Shown: positions 1-8,711, numbered from the stretch's first letter. The stretch is DNA of 64,000 nt from Enterobacillus tribolii (GCF_003363015.1 NZ_QRAP01000011.1:62001-126000); one strand, 5' to 3'. Notes: generated from the sequence alone by a model not told the origin. Made by a program: numbers and translations.

Positions 1-1240
1 GCACCAGGGTGAACAGAGCGATGATGATGGCAAGAGTGGCATCGCTCTGCGTGGCGGCTCCGGACTGGTAACCGGCACCGGCCAGCATCCAGCCAATCAA
101 GGCGCCGCCCAGCGCCAGGCCCAGCTTAAGCACGAACAGGGTGCCGGCGAAGCTGATGCCGGTCAGGCGTTTGCCTTCTTTCCATTCGCCGTAATCGACG
201 GTGTCGGACATCATTACCCATTGGATAGGGGTGACGAGCTGATGCAGCACGCCGATGATGAAAATAAAGATGAACATCGTGATATGCGCCCCGATGGGGA
301 CCCAGAACATGGCGATGCTCAGCACCGCCAGTATGGCGTTCGTCCACCAGAAGACACTGACCTTACATTTGCGGTCGGTCAGCGGCTTGGCGGCAGCGCT
401 GCCGATCAGGTTGCCGACGGAGTAGGTGGCGAGGAAAGCGGCGAAGACCGCCGTATTGCCGAGAATATAGGTGACGTAGTACATCATGGCGCCGCCGCGT
501 ACGGAGACGGCTAAAATGTTGAGCAGGGTGAGCAGGCCAACGATACGCCACTGATCGTTGCGCACGATGTCCCGCAAATCTTCGCGCATGCTGCCTTGCG
601 GGGCGCCATCATCGCTGATGCGTTCGCGTGTGGTGGCAAAGCAGATCGCCAACATAACCACCGCCACTGCGGCCAGGACGGCGATACCGCCCTGATAGCC
701 TGCGGCCTGATCGCCGCGCCCGATCAGGTTGACCAGGGGAATCATCAGTACGGTACTTAGCATGCCGCCGGCGGTTGCCAGCACGAAGCGATATGATTGC
801 AGGGAAATCCGCTGTGCCGGATCGGCGGTAATCACGCCGCCGAGGGCGCAGTAAGGAATATTTACTACGGTATACATGAGTGTGAGTAATGTATACGTCA
901 CGGCGGCGTAGATCATTTTACCGCCCGGGCTGAGGTCCGGCGCGCTGTACGCAAACACGCAGACGATACCGAACGGAATAGCGCCGAACAGCACGTAAGG
1001 GCGGAATTTCCCCCAGCGGGTGCGGGTTCGGTCGGCAATCAGCCCCATACAGGGGTCGGAAATGGCGTCCAGCGCGCGGGCCAGCAGGAACATGGTGCCG
1101 ACGAAGCCGGCTGGGATACCAAAAATATCAGTGTAAAAAAACATCATGTATAACATGACATTATCAAACACAATATGGCTGGCGGCATCGCCCAGGCCAT
1201 AGCCGATTTTTTCCCGCCTGGACAAAATATGATGGTTCAT
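1..1240 (-). CDS. yicJ: YicJ-type GPH sugar transporter, 3' end cut by the window
   Basis: Inner-membrane sodium- or proton-coupled sugar symporter of the GPH (melibiose carrier) family. The reading frame opens at ATG 1240 behind a GGAG ribosome site and stays open to base 1, so the C-terminus is missing. The N-terminal segment REKIGYGLGDAASHI, the loop LADRTR-like DRTRTRWGKFRP and the late motif MMSDTVDYGEW are family hallmarks, with many hydrophobic helices between them. It closely recalls E. coli YicJ, which is encoded with the alpha-xylosidase YicI and lies near selC, as here. Probable substrate is an isoprimeverose- or xyloside-type sugar (inference from that pairing). yicI would be expected just outside the left edge. 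Confidence 0.85.
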   Translation of the reverse strand, partial: MNHHILSRREKIGYGLGDAASHIVFDNVMLYMMFFYTDIFGIPAGFVGTMFLLARALDAISDPCMGLIADRTRTRWGKFRPYVLFGAIPFGIVCVFAYSAPDLSPGGKMIYAAVTYTLLTLMYTVVNIPYCALGGVITADPAQRISLQSYRFVLATAGGMLSTVLMIPLVNLIGRGDQAAGYQGGIAVLAAVAVVMLAICFATTRERISDDGAPQGSMREDLRDIVRNDQWRIVGLLTLLNILAVSVRGGAMMYYVTYILGNTAVFAAFLATYSVGNLIGSAAAKPLTDRKCKVSVFWWTNAILAVLSIAMFWVPIGAHITMFIFIFIIGVLHQLVTPIQWVMMSDTVDYGEWKEGKRLTGISFAGTLFVLKLGLALGGALIGWMLAGAGYQSGAATQSDATLAIIIALFTLV

Positions 1241-1318
1241 GGCGATCTCCGGGATAAACAGATGTCTCTGTTGTACAGCCGAAGAAGTACCGTTCACTAT
1301 TGTGTTTTTTCGTTCTGA

Positions 1319-1335
1319 AATTACGTTTTGTAATT
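1319..1335. promoter_or_regulatory. Inverted repeat upstream of yicJ, possible operator
   Basis: AATTAC and GTAATT form a perfect 6-5-6 palindrome about 80 bp upstream of the yicJ start, inside the AT-rich stretch 1290-1380. Placement fits a regulator site for the transporter gene. No regulator is identified, and in AT-rich DNA such a palindrome can arise by chance. Confidence 0.25.
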
Positions 1336-1385
1336 AATGTGATCTTGGTAATTAGAAAGCGAGACTAATGTATTGATGAGGGGAA

Positions 1386-1416
1386 ATAGACGTAGATATT
1401 CATGCTCTACGTCTAT
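1386..1416. terminator. Hairpin 3' of the DJ-1 family gene
   Basis: An 11-bp perfect stem (ATAGACGTAGA with TCTACGTCTAT, 9-nt loop) lies 20 bp past the stop of the DJ-1 family gene at 1437. It probably ends that leftward transcript, but the following T-run is short, so it may work only with a factor or may instead protect the 3' end. Confidence 0.4.
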
Positions 1417-1436
1417 GGGGTATCAACATCTGTACT

Positions 1437-2006
1437 TTAGTTTGGGCGCCAGTGGCTGTAAGAGATGGCGTCGAGCTGCAGAGCGGTTTGTTCGCTGTCG
1501 TTGTTCAGACGCCAGCCGACGGTGAAGGCGAAGTCAAACGCAACGCCGGGTCCTTTGGCGCTGATCAGGTTTCCATCTTCCACGACGTTGCTCTCCACAT
1601 AGGTACCCTCTTCGATATCCTGACTGAGATCGTCGGTACAGACGTAGCGGCGTCCTTTAATCAGGTTCGCGGCGGCCAACACCTGAATGGCGGCGCCGAT
1701 AGGGCAAATCAGGCGCCCGGCTTCGTCGTGGCGGCGCAGGAACTCGGTCACCTGCGGGTTTTTAGCCAGATTCAGCACGGCCTCCCAGCCGCCGGGTAAG
1801 ATCACCGCGTCGAACAGCTGATCGGATTTCCGCTCCAGCAAGGCGTCGGCAAACATACGGATCTGATGCTGACTCTTCAGTTCAAGCATGTTTTGGCAGG
1901 CAAGGGTCGTAACCGGAATTTCCAGGCGTCGCAACGTATTGATGGCAATGATGGCTTCCGCTTCCTCGAACCCTTGTGCCAACAGCACAGCAACATTCTT
2001 AGACAT
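1437..2006 (-). CDS. DJ-1/PfpI (YajL/ThiJ) family protein
   Basis: 189-residue single-domain protein of the DJ-1/PfpI glutamine-amidotransferase-like fold. The N-terminal GFEEAEA stretch supplies the conserved Glu near residue 15, PGG at about 71-73 is the loop before the nucleophile elbow, and Cys101 in LICPIGAA is the expected reactive cysteine. Family members act in protein or metabolite repair of glyoxal-type damage, or as redox chaperones; which applies here cannot be read from sequence. ATG 2006 is preceded by AGGAGA at suitable spacing. It stands alone between yicJ and selC and differs from YajL around the cysteine (CPIGAA rather than CAAP), so it is a separate subgroup. Confidence 0.8.
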   Translation of the reverse strand: MSKNVAVLLAQGFEEAEAIIAINTLRRLEIPVTTLACQNMLELKSQHQIRMFADALLERKSDQLFDAVILPGGWEAVLNLAKNPQVTEFLRRHDEAGRLICPIGAAIQVLAAANLIKGRRYVCTDDLSQDIEEGTYVESNVVEDGNLISAKGPGVAFDFAFTVGWRLNNDSEQTALQLDAISYSHWRPN

Positions 2007-2126
2007 AATTTCTCCTGCAATGAGTAACTGTCGTTCATTGACCAGTGCAGGATAACAAAACCAGTTGATGAAAAATAAAACGGGATTTCGTTTTGTCTGG
2101 TGAATCGTGAAACCTGCCCGGGGGGC

Positions 2127-2154
2127 TTAGCATCAGGGGTATTTCGCGTTATAC
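2127..2154 (+). promoter_or_regulatory. Probable selC promoter
   Basis: TTAGCA (2127-2132) and TTATAC (2149-2154) are separated by 16 bp and lie about 25 bp before the mature tRNA start at 2178. This is the expected layout for a stand-alone tRNA promoter; the -35 match is only moderate. Confidence 0.5.
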
Positions 2155-2177
2155 TTGCCGGCCTGAAATTTCCCGAT

Positions 2178-2272
2178 GGAAGATCATCGTCCCCGGTGGG
2201 GCGGCCGGACTTCAAATCCGGTTGGGGCCGCCAGCGGTCCCGGGCAGGTTCGACTCCTGTGATCTTCCGCCA
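2178..2272 (+). tRNA. selC: tRNA-Sec (anticodon TCA)
   Basis: 95-nt selenocysteine tRNA. The acceptor stem GGAAGATC pairs with GATCTTCC and the gene ends in an encoded GCCA. The anticodon loop contains ACTTCAAAT, giving anticodon TCA for UGA. The long variable arm and 8-bp acceptor stem are typical of tRNA-Sec, and the sequence differs from my memory of E. coli selC at only a few bases. It reads UGA as selenocysteine in enzymes such as formate dehydrogenases. selC is a well-known integration hot spot (LEE and SPI-3 use it), and foreign-looking genes begin 50 bp downstream. No second copy of its 3' end was found in the window. Confidence 0.97.
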
Positions 2273-2327
2273 ATGCATGAAGCCTACCGTCTCTTAACGT
2301 CTAAAAACGCGGTGACCGGCAGGAGCT

Positions 2328-2993
2328 TTGCATAGCGGGAACCTTAAACCAGTCAGCAAGAATATTTCTGCTCATGGTAAGAGCAATCCCGATAATAAAC
2401 TTCTTCCTGAGCATTACTATGTGGCCTCCAAAGGATTAAAAAGAGGCTGTATTGTGGGAGAGAAAGTTAAAGAAGGGATAAAGCGCCCTATGACGTTTGG
2501 GGAGAAGATGTTAGCCCGGGAGATATTTGCTGGCTCCGTTAACTATGAGAAGGTGATTGTACACTGTGACAGCTACTTTCCTTTTGGTTTACAGCCCAGC
2601 GAGTACGCAATGGCTCCGAACGGTGAGTTGTGGTTTAGAAAAGAAAAGTATTGGCCTGATTTTTCGTTAGCTGCAATTGATGATCAGCATACATTTCTTC
2701 ATGAAATGGGGCATGTCTGGCAGCATCAAAAGGGAATGTGGGTTAGAACCCGTGGGCTGTTTAGTAAGCTTGTTGATTACACCTACCGCCTTGATGGTAA
2801 GAAACGATTGAAAGAATATGGCATGGAACAGCAGACATCTATTATTTCAGATTATTGGTATTTAAAGCGCTTTGGATATAAGGCATGGCTGTCGGCTATT
2901 GGGCCAACGGTGAACTTCAGAGGTGTAACAGACAAAGATATAAGCAAAAAATATGAATACACACTTTCTCAATTTCTGAGGCAGAGGTCATGA
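2328..2993 (+). CDS. HExxH putative metallopeptidase, effector-like
   Basis: Predicted protein of up to 221 residues, AT-richer than its neighbours. HEMGHVWQH gives an HExxH zinc motif at residues 125-129, and Glu167 in YGMEQQ is a plausible third ligand, so a zinc metallopeptidase fold is likely. Similar small HExxH proteins are found near Rhs/VgrG and type VI secretion genes (from memory), suggesting a toxin or accessory effector. No signal peptide is visible. The start is uncertain: TTG 2328 sits too close to AGGAG, an in-frame stop lies at 2313, and the next ATG is codon 55 (2490), so a 5' truncation is possible. It overlaps the next gene by four bases (ATGA), implying coupled translation. 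Confidence 0.6.
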   Translation: MHSGNLKPVSKNISAHGKSNPDNKLLPEHYYVASKGLKRGCIVGEKVKEGIKRPMTFGEKMLAREIFAGSVNYEKVIVHCDSYFPFGLQPSEYAMAPNGELWFRKEKYWPDFSLAAIDDQHTFLHEMGHVWQHQKGMWVRTRGLFSKLVDYTYRLDGKKRLKEYGMEQQTSIISDYWYLKRFGYKAWLSAIGPTVNFRGVTDKDISKKYEYTLSQFLRQRS

Positions 2994-3406
2994 CGATGAA
3001 AAAAACGCTTCTGGTCTGCGCGTTAGCCTTTTTGGTTTCAGGCTGTTTTCACTCTGGAGATCCGCGAGCAAAGCATTACAGAGCACCCGTAACCACTGTC
3101 GCCAATAATGTTTGTGTTACCGTTCAGCCTGAAGACGATGAGCGAATTATTACGATTCGTATAGAGGAAGTCGGTAATGATAGCAACGGCATAGTGAAGT
3201 ATGACCTCAACATGCCTGTATCTAGCGATAAGTGTATTACTGATTTTGGTTATAAGTTCGAAATAGGGAAGGCTTATAACTTCACCATCACTTTAGAATC
3301 CCCATCTAAAAAGAAGAAGGGCATTATGCCAGCCGCCCGAATATACAACGCGGGATTTATTTTGTGGGATAAAAATAGCGAATGGGAAGTGACGACGCTT
3401 TACTGA
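2990..3406 (+). CDS. Putative periplasmic lipoprotein, immunity-like
   Basis: 138 residues starting MTMKKT with a hydrophobic signal core and lipobox LVSGC, so Cys19 is probably lipidated. No obvious inner-membrane retention Asp follows the Cys (Phe at +2), suggesting outer-membrane anchoring. The mature part is small, beta-rich by composition and has two further Cys that could form a disulfide. It resembles small lipoproteins annotated as putative type VI immunity proteins (memory, not searched). The ATG overlaps the stop of the HExxH gene, as expected for a toxin/immunity pair, here with the immunity candidate downstream. Base composition is AT-richer than the backbone, consistent with transfer at selC. 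Confidence 0.6.
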   Translation: MTMKKTLLVCALAFLVSGCFHSGDPRAKHYRAPVTTVANNVCVTVQPEDDERIITIRIEEVGNDSNGIVKYDLNMPVSSDKCITDFGYKFEIGKAYNFTITLESPSKKKKGIMPAARIYNAGFILWDKNSEWEVTTLY

Positions 3407-3486
3407 TCCTGCTATTAGCTGTGGAAACTTGGCTGACTGGAGAGGCCCGAACGAGATTTATTTATTACACGGAGGGTTAAATAAAT

Positions 3487-3724
3487 ATGCAGCCAGGAGA
3501 TAAAATATCATTCGGCAGAAACAAATGGCGAGTGTTTGACAGACAAGATAATAGAGCATTAATTATTTACTGAGTATGTTATAGAACAACGTCCCTACCA
3601 TGACGCTTATAGAGAAATAACGTGGGCTGAATGTACGTTAAAAAAATACCTTAACGGCGATTTTTATGACCAATTCATGGCGATGGCAGATGCATCGGCG
3701 GCGTCCGTCCCGCGTTGTGGCTGA
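3487..3724 (+). pseudogene. Frameshifted remnant, DUF6273-like
   Basis: A reading frame opens at ATG 3487 after GGAGGG and runs as MQPGDKISFGRNKWRVFD to a stop at 3571-3573. The same protein theme continues in the +1 frame from about 3569 (TEYVIEQRPYHDAYREITW, then LKKYLNGDFYDQF) until a stop at 3722-3724. Removing one T in the ATTATTTACTGAG stretch would join them. The joined text resembles the start of DUF6273 proteins (memory), which are usually longer, so this is a frameshifted and 3'-truncated relic. It belongs to the AT-rich patch after selC. Confidence 0.55.
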
Positions 3725-3843
3725 AAATTTAGCATAATTTAATTCACGGCCGCTTCATCATGTGTTTGCATGCTGAGGCGGTTTTGGTTCTGTGGCCTAC
3801 ATGAAAGCTGGATGGCTGCATTGTCCGGCGGTGAAGAACGGCT

Positions 3844-4365
3844 TCAGCCTTCCTGAGGCTTGCCGCCCCGGCGTTCACTCAGCCAGTCCTGCACCTCGAC
3901 AACGTAGGTATCCGGCGCTTTCTTAAGCATCTTCCGGGTCAGATCCAGAATCGTATGCTGGGCGAGCGCTTCTTCCATGCGCTGTTGGGCGGTGTCCATG
4001 ACGGCCCGCACGCTGCAGGGGGAATCGCAGGCCCAGGCCGGCGGCTCATCGTTAAACACGGCGACGCGCTGGCGGATTTCGCGACATTCGAACAGCTTTT
4101 TGCTGTCGTCGATGGCGTGAACCACGTCCAGCACGGTGATCTCTTCCGGCGGCCGGGCAAGACGAAATCCGCCGCCGCGCCCTTCGGTGCTTTCCACCAG
4201 TCCGGCTTTGGCCAGGCGGGTGAAGAGTTTACCCAGAAAAACATACGGAATGCCGTGCAGCTCCGCGATTTCACGCACGTTCATCTCCTGCGTATTGCCG
4301 CGGGCGTCCACCATGCACATCAGGCTGTGAACGCCATATTCGACGCCAGAACTGAAAAAACTCAT
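3844..4365 (-). CDS. Rrf2 family Fe-S transcriptional regulator
   Basis: 173 residues with an N-terminal winged helix (about 1-80, including IPYVFLGKLFTRLAKAGLVES) and the wing motif GRGGGFRLAR characteristic of Rrf2/IscR/NsrR proteins. Cys94, Cys113 and Cys117 form the three-cysteine cluster expected to bind an iron-sulfur cluster as redox, NO or iron sensor. It is divergent from the FAD oxidoreductase at 4687, whose promoter contains a palindrome (4623-4639), so that gene is its likely target. It is not IscR (no isc genes here), and the neighbour differs from classical NsrR targets. Start ATG 4365 follows GGAG. Confidence 0.85.
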   Translation of the reverse strand: MSFFSSGVEYGVHSLMCMVDARGNTQEMNVREIAELHGIPYVFLGKLFTRLAKAGLVESTEGRGGGFRLARPPEEITVLDVVHAIDDSKKLFECREIRQRVAVFNDEPPAWACDSPCSVRAVMDTAQQRMEEALAQHTILDLTRKMLKKAPDTYVVEVQDWLSERRGGKPQEG

Positions 4366-4614
4366 ACCTTGACTCCGAAACCGGTCGCTTGTCGTTATCT
4401 GGGATTAATTGCATCTTAGTATAGGCATCCTGATGTCCGGCGTCGATTTATCTTTGCGCAAAGCGGCCATGGTGGCATATGTGAGATTTAACTCGGATTT
4501 TTATTGTCTCATATTGATGTCGTGCATTCGTTATCTCATCATATCTGATTTGATATTTAATTTATTAAAAATCATGAAGATGAATAAACTTTATTATTCC
4601 GGTGTTCAAAATGA

Positions 4615-4644
4615 TTTACTCCATCAATCTAGGATTGATATAGT
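4615..4644 (+). promoter_or_regulatory. Promoter of the FAD oxidoreductase with embedded palindrome
   Basis: TTTACT (4615-4620) and TATAGT (4639-4644) are 18 bp apart, placing the transcript start about 35 bp before ATG 4687. Between them lies ATCAATCTAGGATTGAT (4623-4639), a perfect 7-3-7 palindrome. A 3-bp spacer and occlusion of the -10/-35 gap are what a dimeric Rrf2 repressor would need. The rest of the 4366-4686 gap is AT-rich and I see no gene in it. Confidence 0.55.
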
Positions 4645-4686
4645 CTTAGTATTGAGTGCGGTATAAAAAAAGAACCCGAGGTAAGC

Positions 4687-5889
4687 ATGAACCAGAACAT
4701 CGTCATCGTTGGCGCCGGCTTTGCCGGTATGTGGTCAGCCCTTAGCGCGGCGCGGATTGCGTCAAGCCAGAATCGCGCGGATATCACCGTTACTGTGATA
4801 GCTCCGCAGCCTGAATTGCGGGTTCGTCCCCGCTTCTATGAAAACAATCCTGAAACGTTGGTTTCTCCGCTGCTGCCGCTGTTTGCCGCCACCGGCGTTC
4901 ACTTTGTGGCCGGTACGGTAACGGATATTGACGATGCGGCACACCGGGTGACGTATACCGGTGAGAACGGACGCGAAGAAGTCCTGAACTTCGACAAACT
5001 GATTCTGGCCAGCGGCAGTGCGTTGAACCGTGCCGGCATTGCCGGTGCCGCAGAGTTCGCCTTTGACATCGATCAGGCTGAGTCTGCCGGGCGGTTCGAT
5101 CGTCATCTGCACGATCTGGCCGGGCGCGAATCAAGCGCCGCCCGCAACACTTTCGTGGTGTGCGGCGGCGGGTTGACGGGCATTGAACTGGCGACGGAGT
5201 TGCCGTCGCGCGCCCGCGCCGTGCTGGGCGAAAATGCCGATATCCGGGTGATCGTCGTTGAACGAGGCGATAAAATCGGCGGGCGTTTCAGCGATGAAAT
5301 GCGCAGCGTCATTACCCGCGCCTCGCAGGCGCTGGACGTGGAGTGGCGGCTGAACAGCACCGTGGAGGCCGTACAACAGGACGGCGTGCTGCTGACGGAC
5401 GGGACGTTTATTCCCGCCCTGTCGGTGATCCTCACCGCCGGCGTCAATGCCAGTGCTTTAACCGCCCGTATTGCGGGAGAGAAAGACGCCCGTGGGCGCC
5501 TGCACGTCGATGACAACCTGAAGGTGATTGGTCAGGAAGACATTTATGCCACGGGCGATGTGGCTTATGCGGTGTGTGATGAAGAAGGGCGTCATGCATT
5601 GATGACCTGCCAGCACGCGATTCCGATGGGGAAATTTGCCGGCAATAACGCCGCCGCCGCGCTGGCTGGCATTGCGCCGCTGCCTTACCGCCAGCCTGGT
5701 TACGTCACCTGCGTGGATCTGGGGGCCTGGGGGGCGGTCTACACCGAAACATGGCAGCAGAACGTAAAATCGGTCCAGGACGAGGCGAAAAAAATCAAGG
5801 TTTCCATCACCAACACGTTGATCTATCCGCCGGAGGCAGATAAAGAAAAGGCCTTCCTTCAGGCCGATCCGTTAGCGCCGTTCGTTTGA
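4687..5889 (+). CDS. FAD-dependent NAD(P)H oxidoreductase, NDH-2-like
   Basis: 400-residue flavoprotein of the pyridine nucleotide-disulfide oxidoreductase family. The N-terminal FAD Rossmann motif VGAGFAG is at residues 8-14, a second dinucleotide motif CGGGLTGIELATEL near residue 160 binds NAD(P)H, and IYATGDVA near 290 is the FAD-binding ATGD box. There is no CxxxxC redox disulfide, so it resembles type II NADH dehydrogenases or apoptosis-inducing-factor-like reductases. No transmembrane segment is obvious, so it is probably cytosolic or peripheral. It is monocistronic and divergent from the Rrf2 regulator, suggesting induction by redox or nitrosative stress. Start ATG 4687 is preceded by CGAGG. 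Confidence 0.8.
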   Translation: MNQNIVIVGAGFAGMWSALSAARIASSQNRADITVTVIAPQPELRVRPRFYENNPETLVSPLLPLFAATGVHFVAGTVTDIDDAAHRVTYTGENGREEVLNFDKLILASGSALNRAGIAGAAEFAFDIDQAESAGRFDRHLHDLAGRESSAARNTFVVCGGGLTGIELATELPSRARAVLGENADIRVIVVERGDKIGGRFSDEMRSVITRASQALDVEWRLNSTVEAVQQDGVLLTDGTFIPALSVILTAGVNASALTARIAGEKDARGRLHVDDNLKVIGQEDIYATGDVAYAVCDEEGRHALMTCQHAIPMGKFAGNNAAAALAGIAPLPYRQPGYVTCVDLGAWGAVYTETWQQNVKSVQDEAKKIKVSITNTLIYPPEADKEKAFLQADPLAPFV

Positions 5890-5937
5890 TAACATGTCGG
5901 GCGGGGCGCCGTTTGTCCCGTCCGGTTTAGTGAGCGG

Positions 5938-6489
5938 TCACTCACGCCAGTGTTCCGGTTTCATCAGGCTCTGCGCGCACTGAACGTCTCCGCGCGCTAC
6001 GACCTCTTCCGGCGTTATTTTTTGCACCATCCAGCAGGATTTCACCGCTTCCGGAATGGGATACGGCGCCGGATACCCCAGATTGCCCGCACCGGGGATG
6101 AAACCGTGGCGCGGGTAATAATCATGATGGCCCAGCACATAGACCAGCTTGCTGCCCATCTCCCGCAGATGTTCGATTCCTGAACGGATAAGCAACCCTC
6201 CGACCCCCATTTTCTGATATTCGGGGATGACGGCCAGCGGGGCGAGAATATGCATCATCGGCGCGTCGGTGCGGCCTTTGAACGTAGCGCGGGTAAAGAG
6301 AATATGGCCGACGGCTTTTCCGTCATGCCTGGCAAGCAGGGACAACATGGGACGCGCCGTTTCATCAGCCAGTAACTCGGCAACCAGGTTCGCCTCTTTT
6401 TCAAAACCGAATGCCCGGGTTTCAACTTCCCGGATGTCACCGGCGTCATCCGCGGTGGTGATGTGGATGGTGAAATGGTGCTGTGTCAT
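5938..6489 (-). CDS. GNAT family N-acetyltransferase (YhbS-like)
   Basis: 183-residue acetyltransferase. The acetyl-CoA pyrophosphate loop is visible as PEYQKMGVGGLLIRSG, followed by GHHDYYPRHGFIP, the YhbS-type beta5 region. I start it at ATG 6489 (MTQHHFTIH), which follows AGGAGA; the longer frame to 6543 lacks such support. The substrate is unknown. In E. coli the gene next to fieF is cpxP; its absence and this insertion mark a lineage difference. It is convergent with the oxidoreductase and divergent from fieF. Confidence 0.8.
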   Translation of the reverse strand: MTQHHFTIHITTADDAGDIREVETRAFGFEKEANLVAELLADETARPMLSLLARHDGKAVGHILFTRATFKGRTDAPMMHILAPLAVIPEYQKMGVGGLLIRSGIEHLREMGSKLVYVLGHHDYYPRHGFIPGAGNLGYPAPYPIPEAVKSCWMVQKITPEEVVARGDVQCAQSLMKPEHWRE

Positions 6490-6627
6490 AACGCTCTCCT
6501 TTGCTGTTAAGGACGAAAGTAACATTTTTCTCTTCTCCGGCAACGCCTTCCGGCCTCCTCTTCACTGTCCCCCCGCCTATAATTCGTTATACTTACGCCC
6601 CTCACGATGTCAGTAAGGATAAGTACA

Positions 6628-7530
6628 ATGGAACAGCAATACGGCCGCCTAGTGCGACACGCGGCGTTAGCGGCGACGGGCGTAGCTTCGGTGCTGTTAG
6701 TGATCAAAATTCTGGCCTGGTGGCATACCGGGTCAGTGAGTTTGCTGGCGGCGCTGGTTGATTCCCTGGTCGATATCGCCGCCTCGCTGACCAACCTGCT
6801 GGTGGTGCGTTATTCCCTGCAACCGGCAGACGAAGAGCACACCTTCGGGCACGGCAAAGCGGAATCGCTGGCGGCGCTGGCCCAGAGCATGTTTATCTCC
6901 GGTTCCGCGTTGTTTCTGTTTCTGAGCGGCTTTCAGCACCTGTTGTCGCCGGAACCGATGAACGATCCCGGCGTCGGCGTCGGGGTTACCGTGGTGGCAC
7001 TGCTGGTGACGATGGTGTTGGTCACGTTTCAGCGTTGGGTGGTGCGTAAAACCCGCAGCCAGGCGGTGCGTGCCGATATGCTGCATTACCAGTCAGACGT
7101 TATGATGAACGGCGCCATTCTGGTTGCGCTGGGCCTGAGCTGGTACGGCTTTACGCGTGCAGACTCCTTGTTTGCGCTGGGGATCGGCGTTTATATTCTG
7201 TACAGCGCATTGCGGATGGGGTATGAAGCCGTGCAGTCGTTGCTGGATCGCGCGCTGAGCGATGACGAATGCAATGCCATCATCGAGGTGGTGCGCAACT
7301 GTCCGGGCGTAACCGGCGCGCACGATCTGAAGACCCGGCAGTCCGGGCCGACGCGCTTTATTCAGCTGCATATTGAAATGGAAGACACGCTGCCGCTGTT
7401 TGAAGCGCACCGTATCGCCGAAAATGTGGAAAGCCGGTTGTTACAGCATTTTCCCGGCGCGGACGTGATCATTCATCAGGATCCCCGCTCGGTTGTACCG
7501 GATGATAAAAGAGGCCGTTGGATAGGATAA
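6628..7530 (+). CDS. fieF: Ferrous-iron/zinc efflux pump FieF (YiiP)
   Basis: 300-residue inner-membrane cation diffusion facilitator exporting Zn2+ (and Fe2+) by proton antiport. Asp45 and Asp49 in AALVDSLVD, and His and Asp in [13 protein letters not shown], form the transport site. The cytoplasmic C-terminal domain contains [20 protein letters not shown], with the metal-binding His residues of the dimer interface. Six membrane helices are expected. Length equals E. coli FieF. The ATG at 6628 (MEQQYGRL) matches the family start; the upstream ATG at 6607 is not needed. Confidence 0.96.
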   Translation: MEQQYGRLVRHAALAATGVASVLLVIKILAWWHTGSVSLLAALVDSLVDIAASLTNLLVVRYSLQPADEEHTFGHGKAESLAALAQSMFISGSALFLFLSGFQHLLSPEPMNDPGVGVGVTVVALLVTMVLVTFQRWVVRKTRSQAVRADMLHYQSDVMMNGAILVALGLSWYGFTRADSLFALGIGVYILYSALRMGYEAVQSLLDRALSDDECNAIIEVVRNCPGVTGAHDLKTRQSGPTRFIQLHIEMEDTLPLFEAHRIAENVESRLLQHFPGADVIIHQDPRSVVPDDKRGRWIG

Positions 7531-7644
7531 AAGCGGGCTATGCTTAAGGCCTAAAAGGCTAAAATGCGTTTTATCCAAGATGTGCTGTGATTTTTTTTAC
7601 CGCAAAATAGACTGACCTGAATCAATTCAGCTCGGGTTTTTTGA

Positions 7645-7678
7645 TATACTATCCGACAGTAAAAGCGCTGAATGTTCA
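7645..7678 (+). promoter_or_regulatory. pfkA promoter region, Cra-like site
   Basis: TATACT at 7645-7650 is a good -10 in the fieF-pfkA gap. GCTGAATGTTCA at 7667-7678, just after the expected transcript start, resembles half of a Cra (FruR) operator; Cra represses pfkA in E. coli. The match is partial. Confidence 0.35.
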
Positions 7679-7748
7679 TTTTCTGTACCAGACATATTTA
7701 GCGGCCTGAATAATTTTAAGATAAAGCATCCTGAACTCAGAGGTAGTC

Positions 7749-8711
7749 ATGATCAAGAAAATCGGTGTTTTAACGAGCGGTGGTGACGCGCCGGGTATGA
7801 ACGCTGCTATTCGCGGTGTAGTGCGTGCGGCGCTCAGTGAAGGTCTGGAAGTCTACGGTATTCACGATGGTTACCAGGGTCTGTATGAAGGCCGTATGGA
7901 AAGACTGGACCGCTCCAGCGTTTCTGACATGATTAACCGCGGTGGTACCTTCCTCGGTTCCGCCCGTTTCCCGGAGTTCCGTGACGAGAAAGTGCGCGAA
8001 AAGGCCGTGGAAAATATGAAAAAGTTTGGTCTGGATGCGCTGGTGGTTATCGGCGGTGACGGTTCCTACCTCGGCGCCAAGCGCCTGACGGAAATGGGCT
8101 TTCCCTGCATCGGCCTGCCGGGCACCATCGACAACGATGTTGCGGGCACCGACTACACCATCGGCTACTTCACCGCGCTGGAAACCGTGGTTGAAGCCAT
8201 TGACCGCCTGCGCGACACATCTTCCTCTCACCAGCGTATCTCCATCGTAGAAGTGATGGGCCGTTACTGCGGCGACCTGACCCTGGCTGCGGCGATTGCC
8301 GGCGGGTGTGAGTTCATCGTGCTGCCGGAAGTGGAATTCAACCGTGAAGACTTGGTCTGTGAGATCAAGGCCGGCATTATGAAAGGTAAAAAACACGCCA
8401 TCGTGGCCATTACCGAGCACATCTGTGATATCGATGAGCTGGCGCGCTATATTGAGAATGAAACCGGCCGCGAAACCCGTGCCACCGTTCTGGGCCACAT
8501 TCAGCGCGGCGGAGCGCCGGTCGCGTATGACCGTATTCTGGCTTCGCGCATGGGCGCGTACTCTATCGAATTGCTGCTGCAAGGCTACGGCGGTCGCTGC
8601 GTAGGTATCCAGAACGAGAAAATGGTTCACCACGACATCATCGACGCCGTTGAAAACATGAAGCGTCCGTTTAAGAAAGACTGGCTGGAAACAGCGAAAA
8701 AGCTGTATTAA
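7749..8711 (+). CDS. pfkA: ATP-dependent 6-phosphofructokinase
   Basis: 320-residue PfkA, the committed step of glycolysis: fructose-6-phosphate + ATP to fructose-1,6-bisphosphate. The ATP site includes [10 protein letters not shown] at 9-18 and GGDGSYLGA near 101, the catalytic motif PGTIDND lies around residues 124-130, and GHIQRGG with the substrate arginines follows near 240. Length and sequence match E. coli PfkA. It is cytosolic, homotetrameric, and allosterically controlled by ADP and PEP. Start ATG 7749 follows AGAGGT. A strong hairpin at 8758 ends the transcript, so it is monocistronic. Confidence 0.98.
   Translation: MIKKIGVLTSGGDAPGMNAAIRGVVRAALSEGLEVYGIHDGYQGLYEGRMERLDRSSVSDMINRGGTFLGSARFPEFRDEKVREKAVENMKKFGLDALVVIGGDGSYLGAKRLTEMGFPCIGLPGTIDNDVAGTDYTIGYFTALETVVEAIDRLRDTSSSHQRISIVEVMGRYCGDLTLAAAIAGGCEFIVLPEVEFNREDLVCEIKAGIMKGKKHAIVAITEHICDIDELARYIENETGRETRATVLGHIQRGGAPVAYDRILASRMGAYSIELLLQGYGGRCVGIQNEKMVHHDIIDAVENMKRPFKKDWLETAKKLY

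Noticed and set aside
1386-1416. Met-box-like AGACGTAGA in the hairpin near 1390
   Set aside because: A single unit, not in 8-bp tandem register and not near a methionine gene; better read as a hairpin.
4409-4666. 85-residue open frame in the Rrf2-oxidoreductase gap
   Set aside because: AT-rich, no domain, and it runs across the promoter and palindrome of the oxidoreductase gene.
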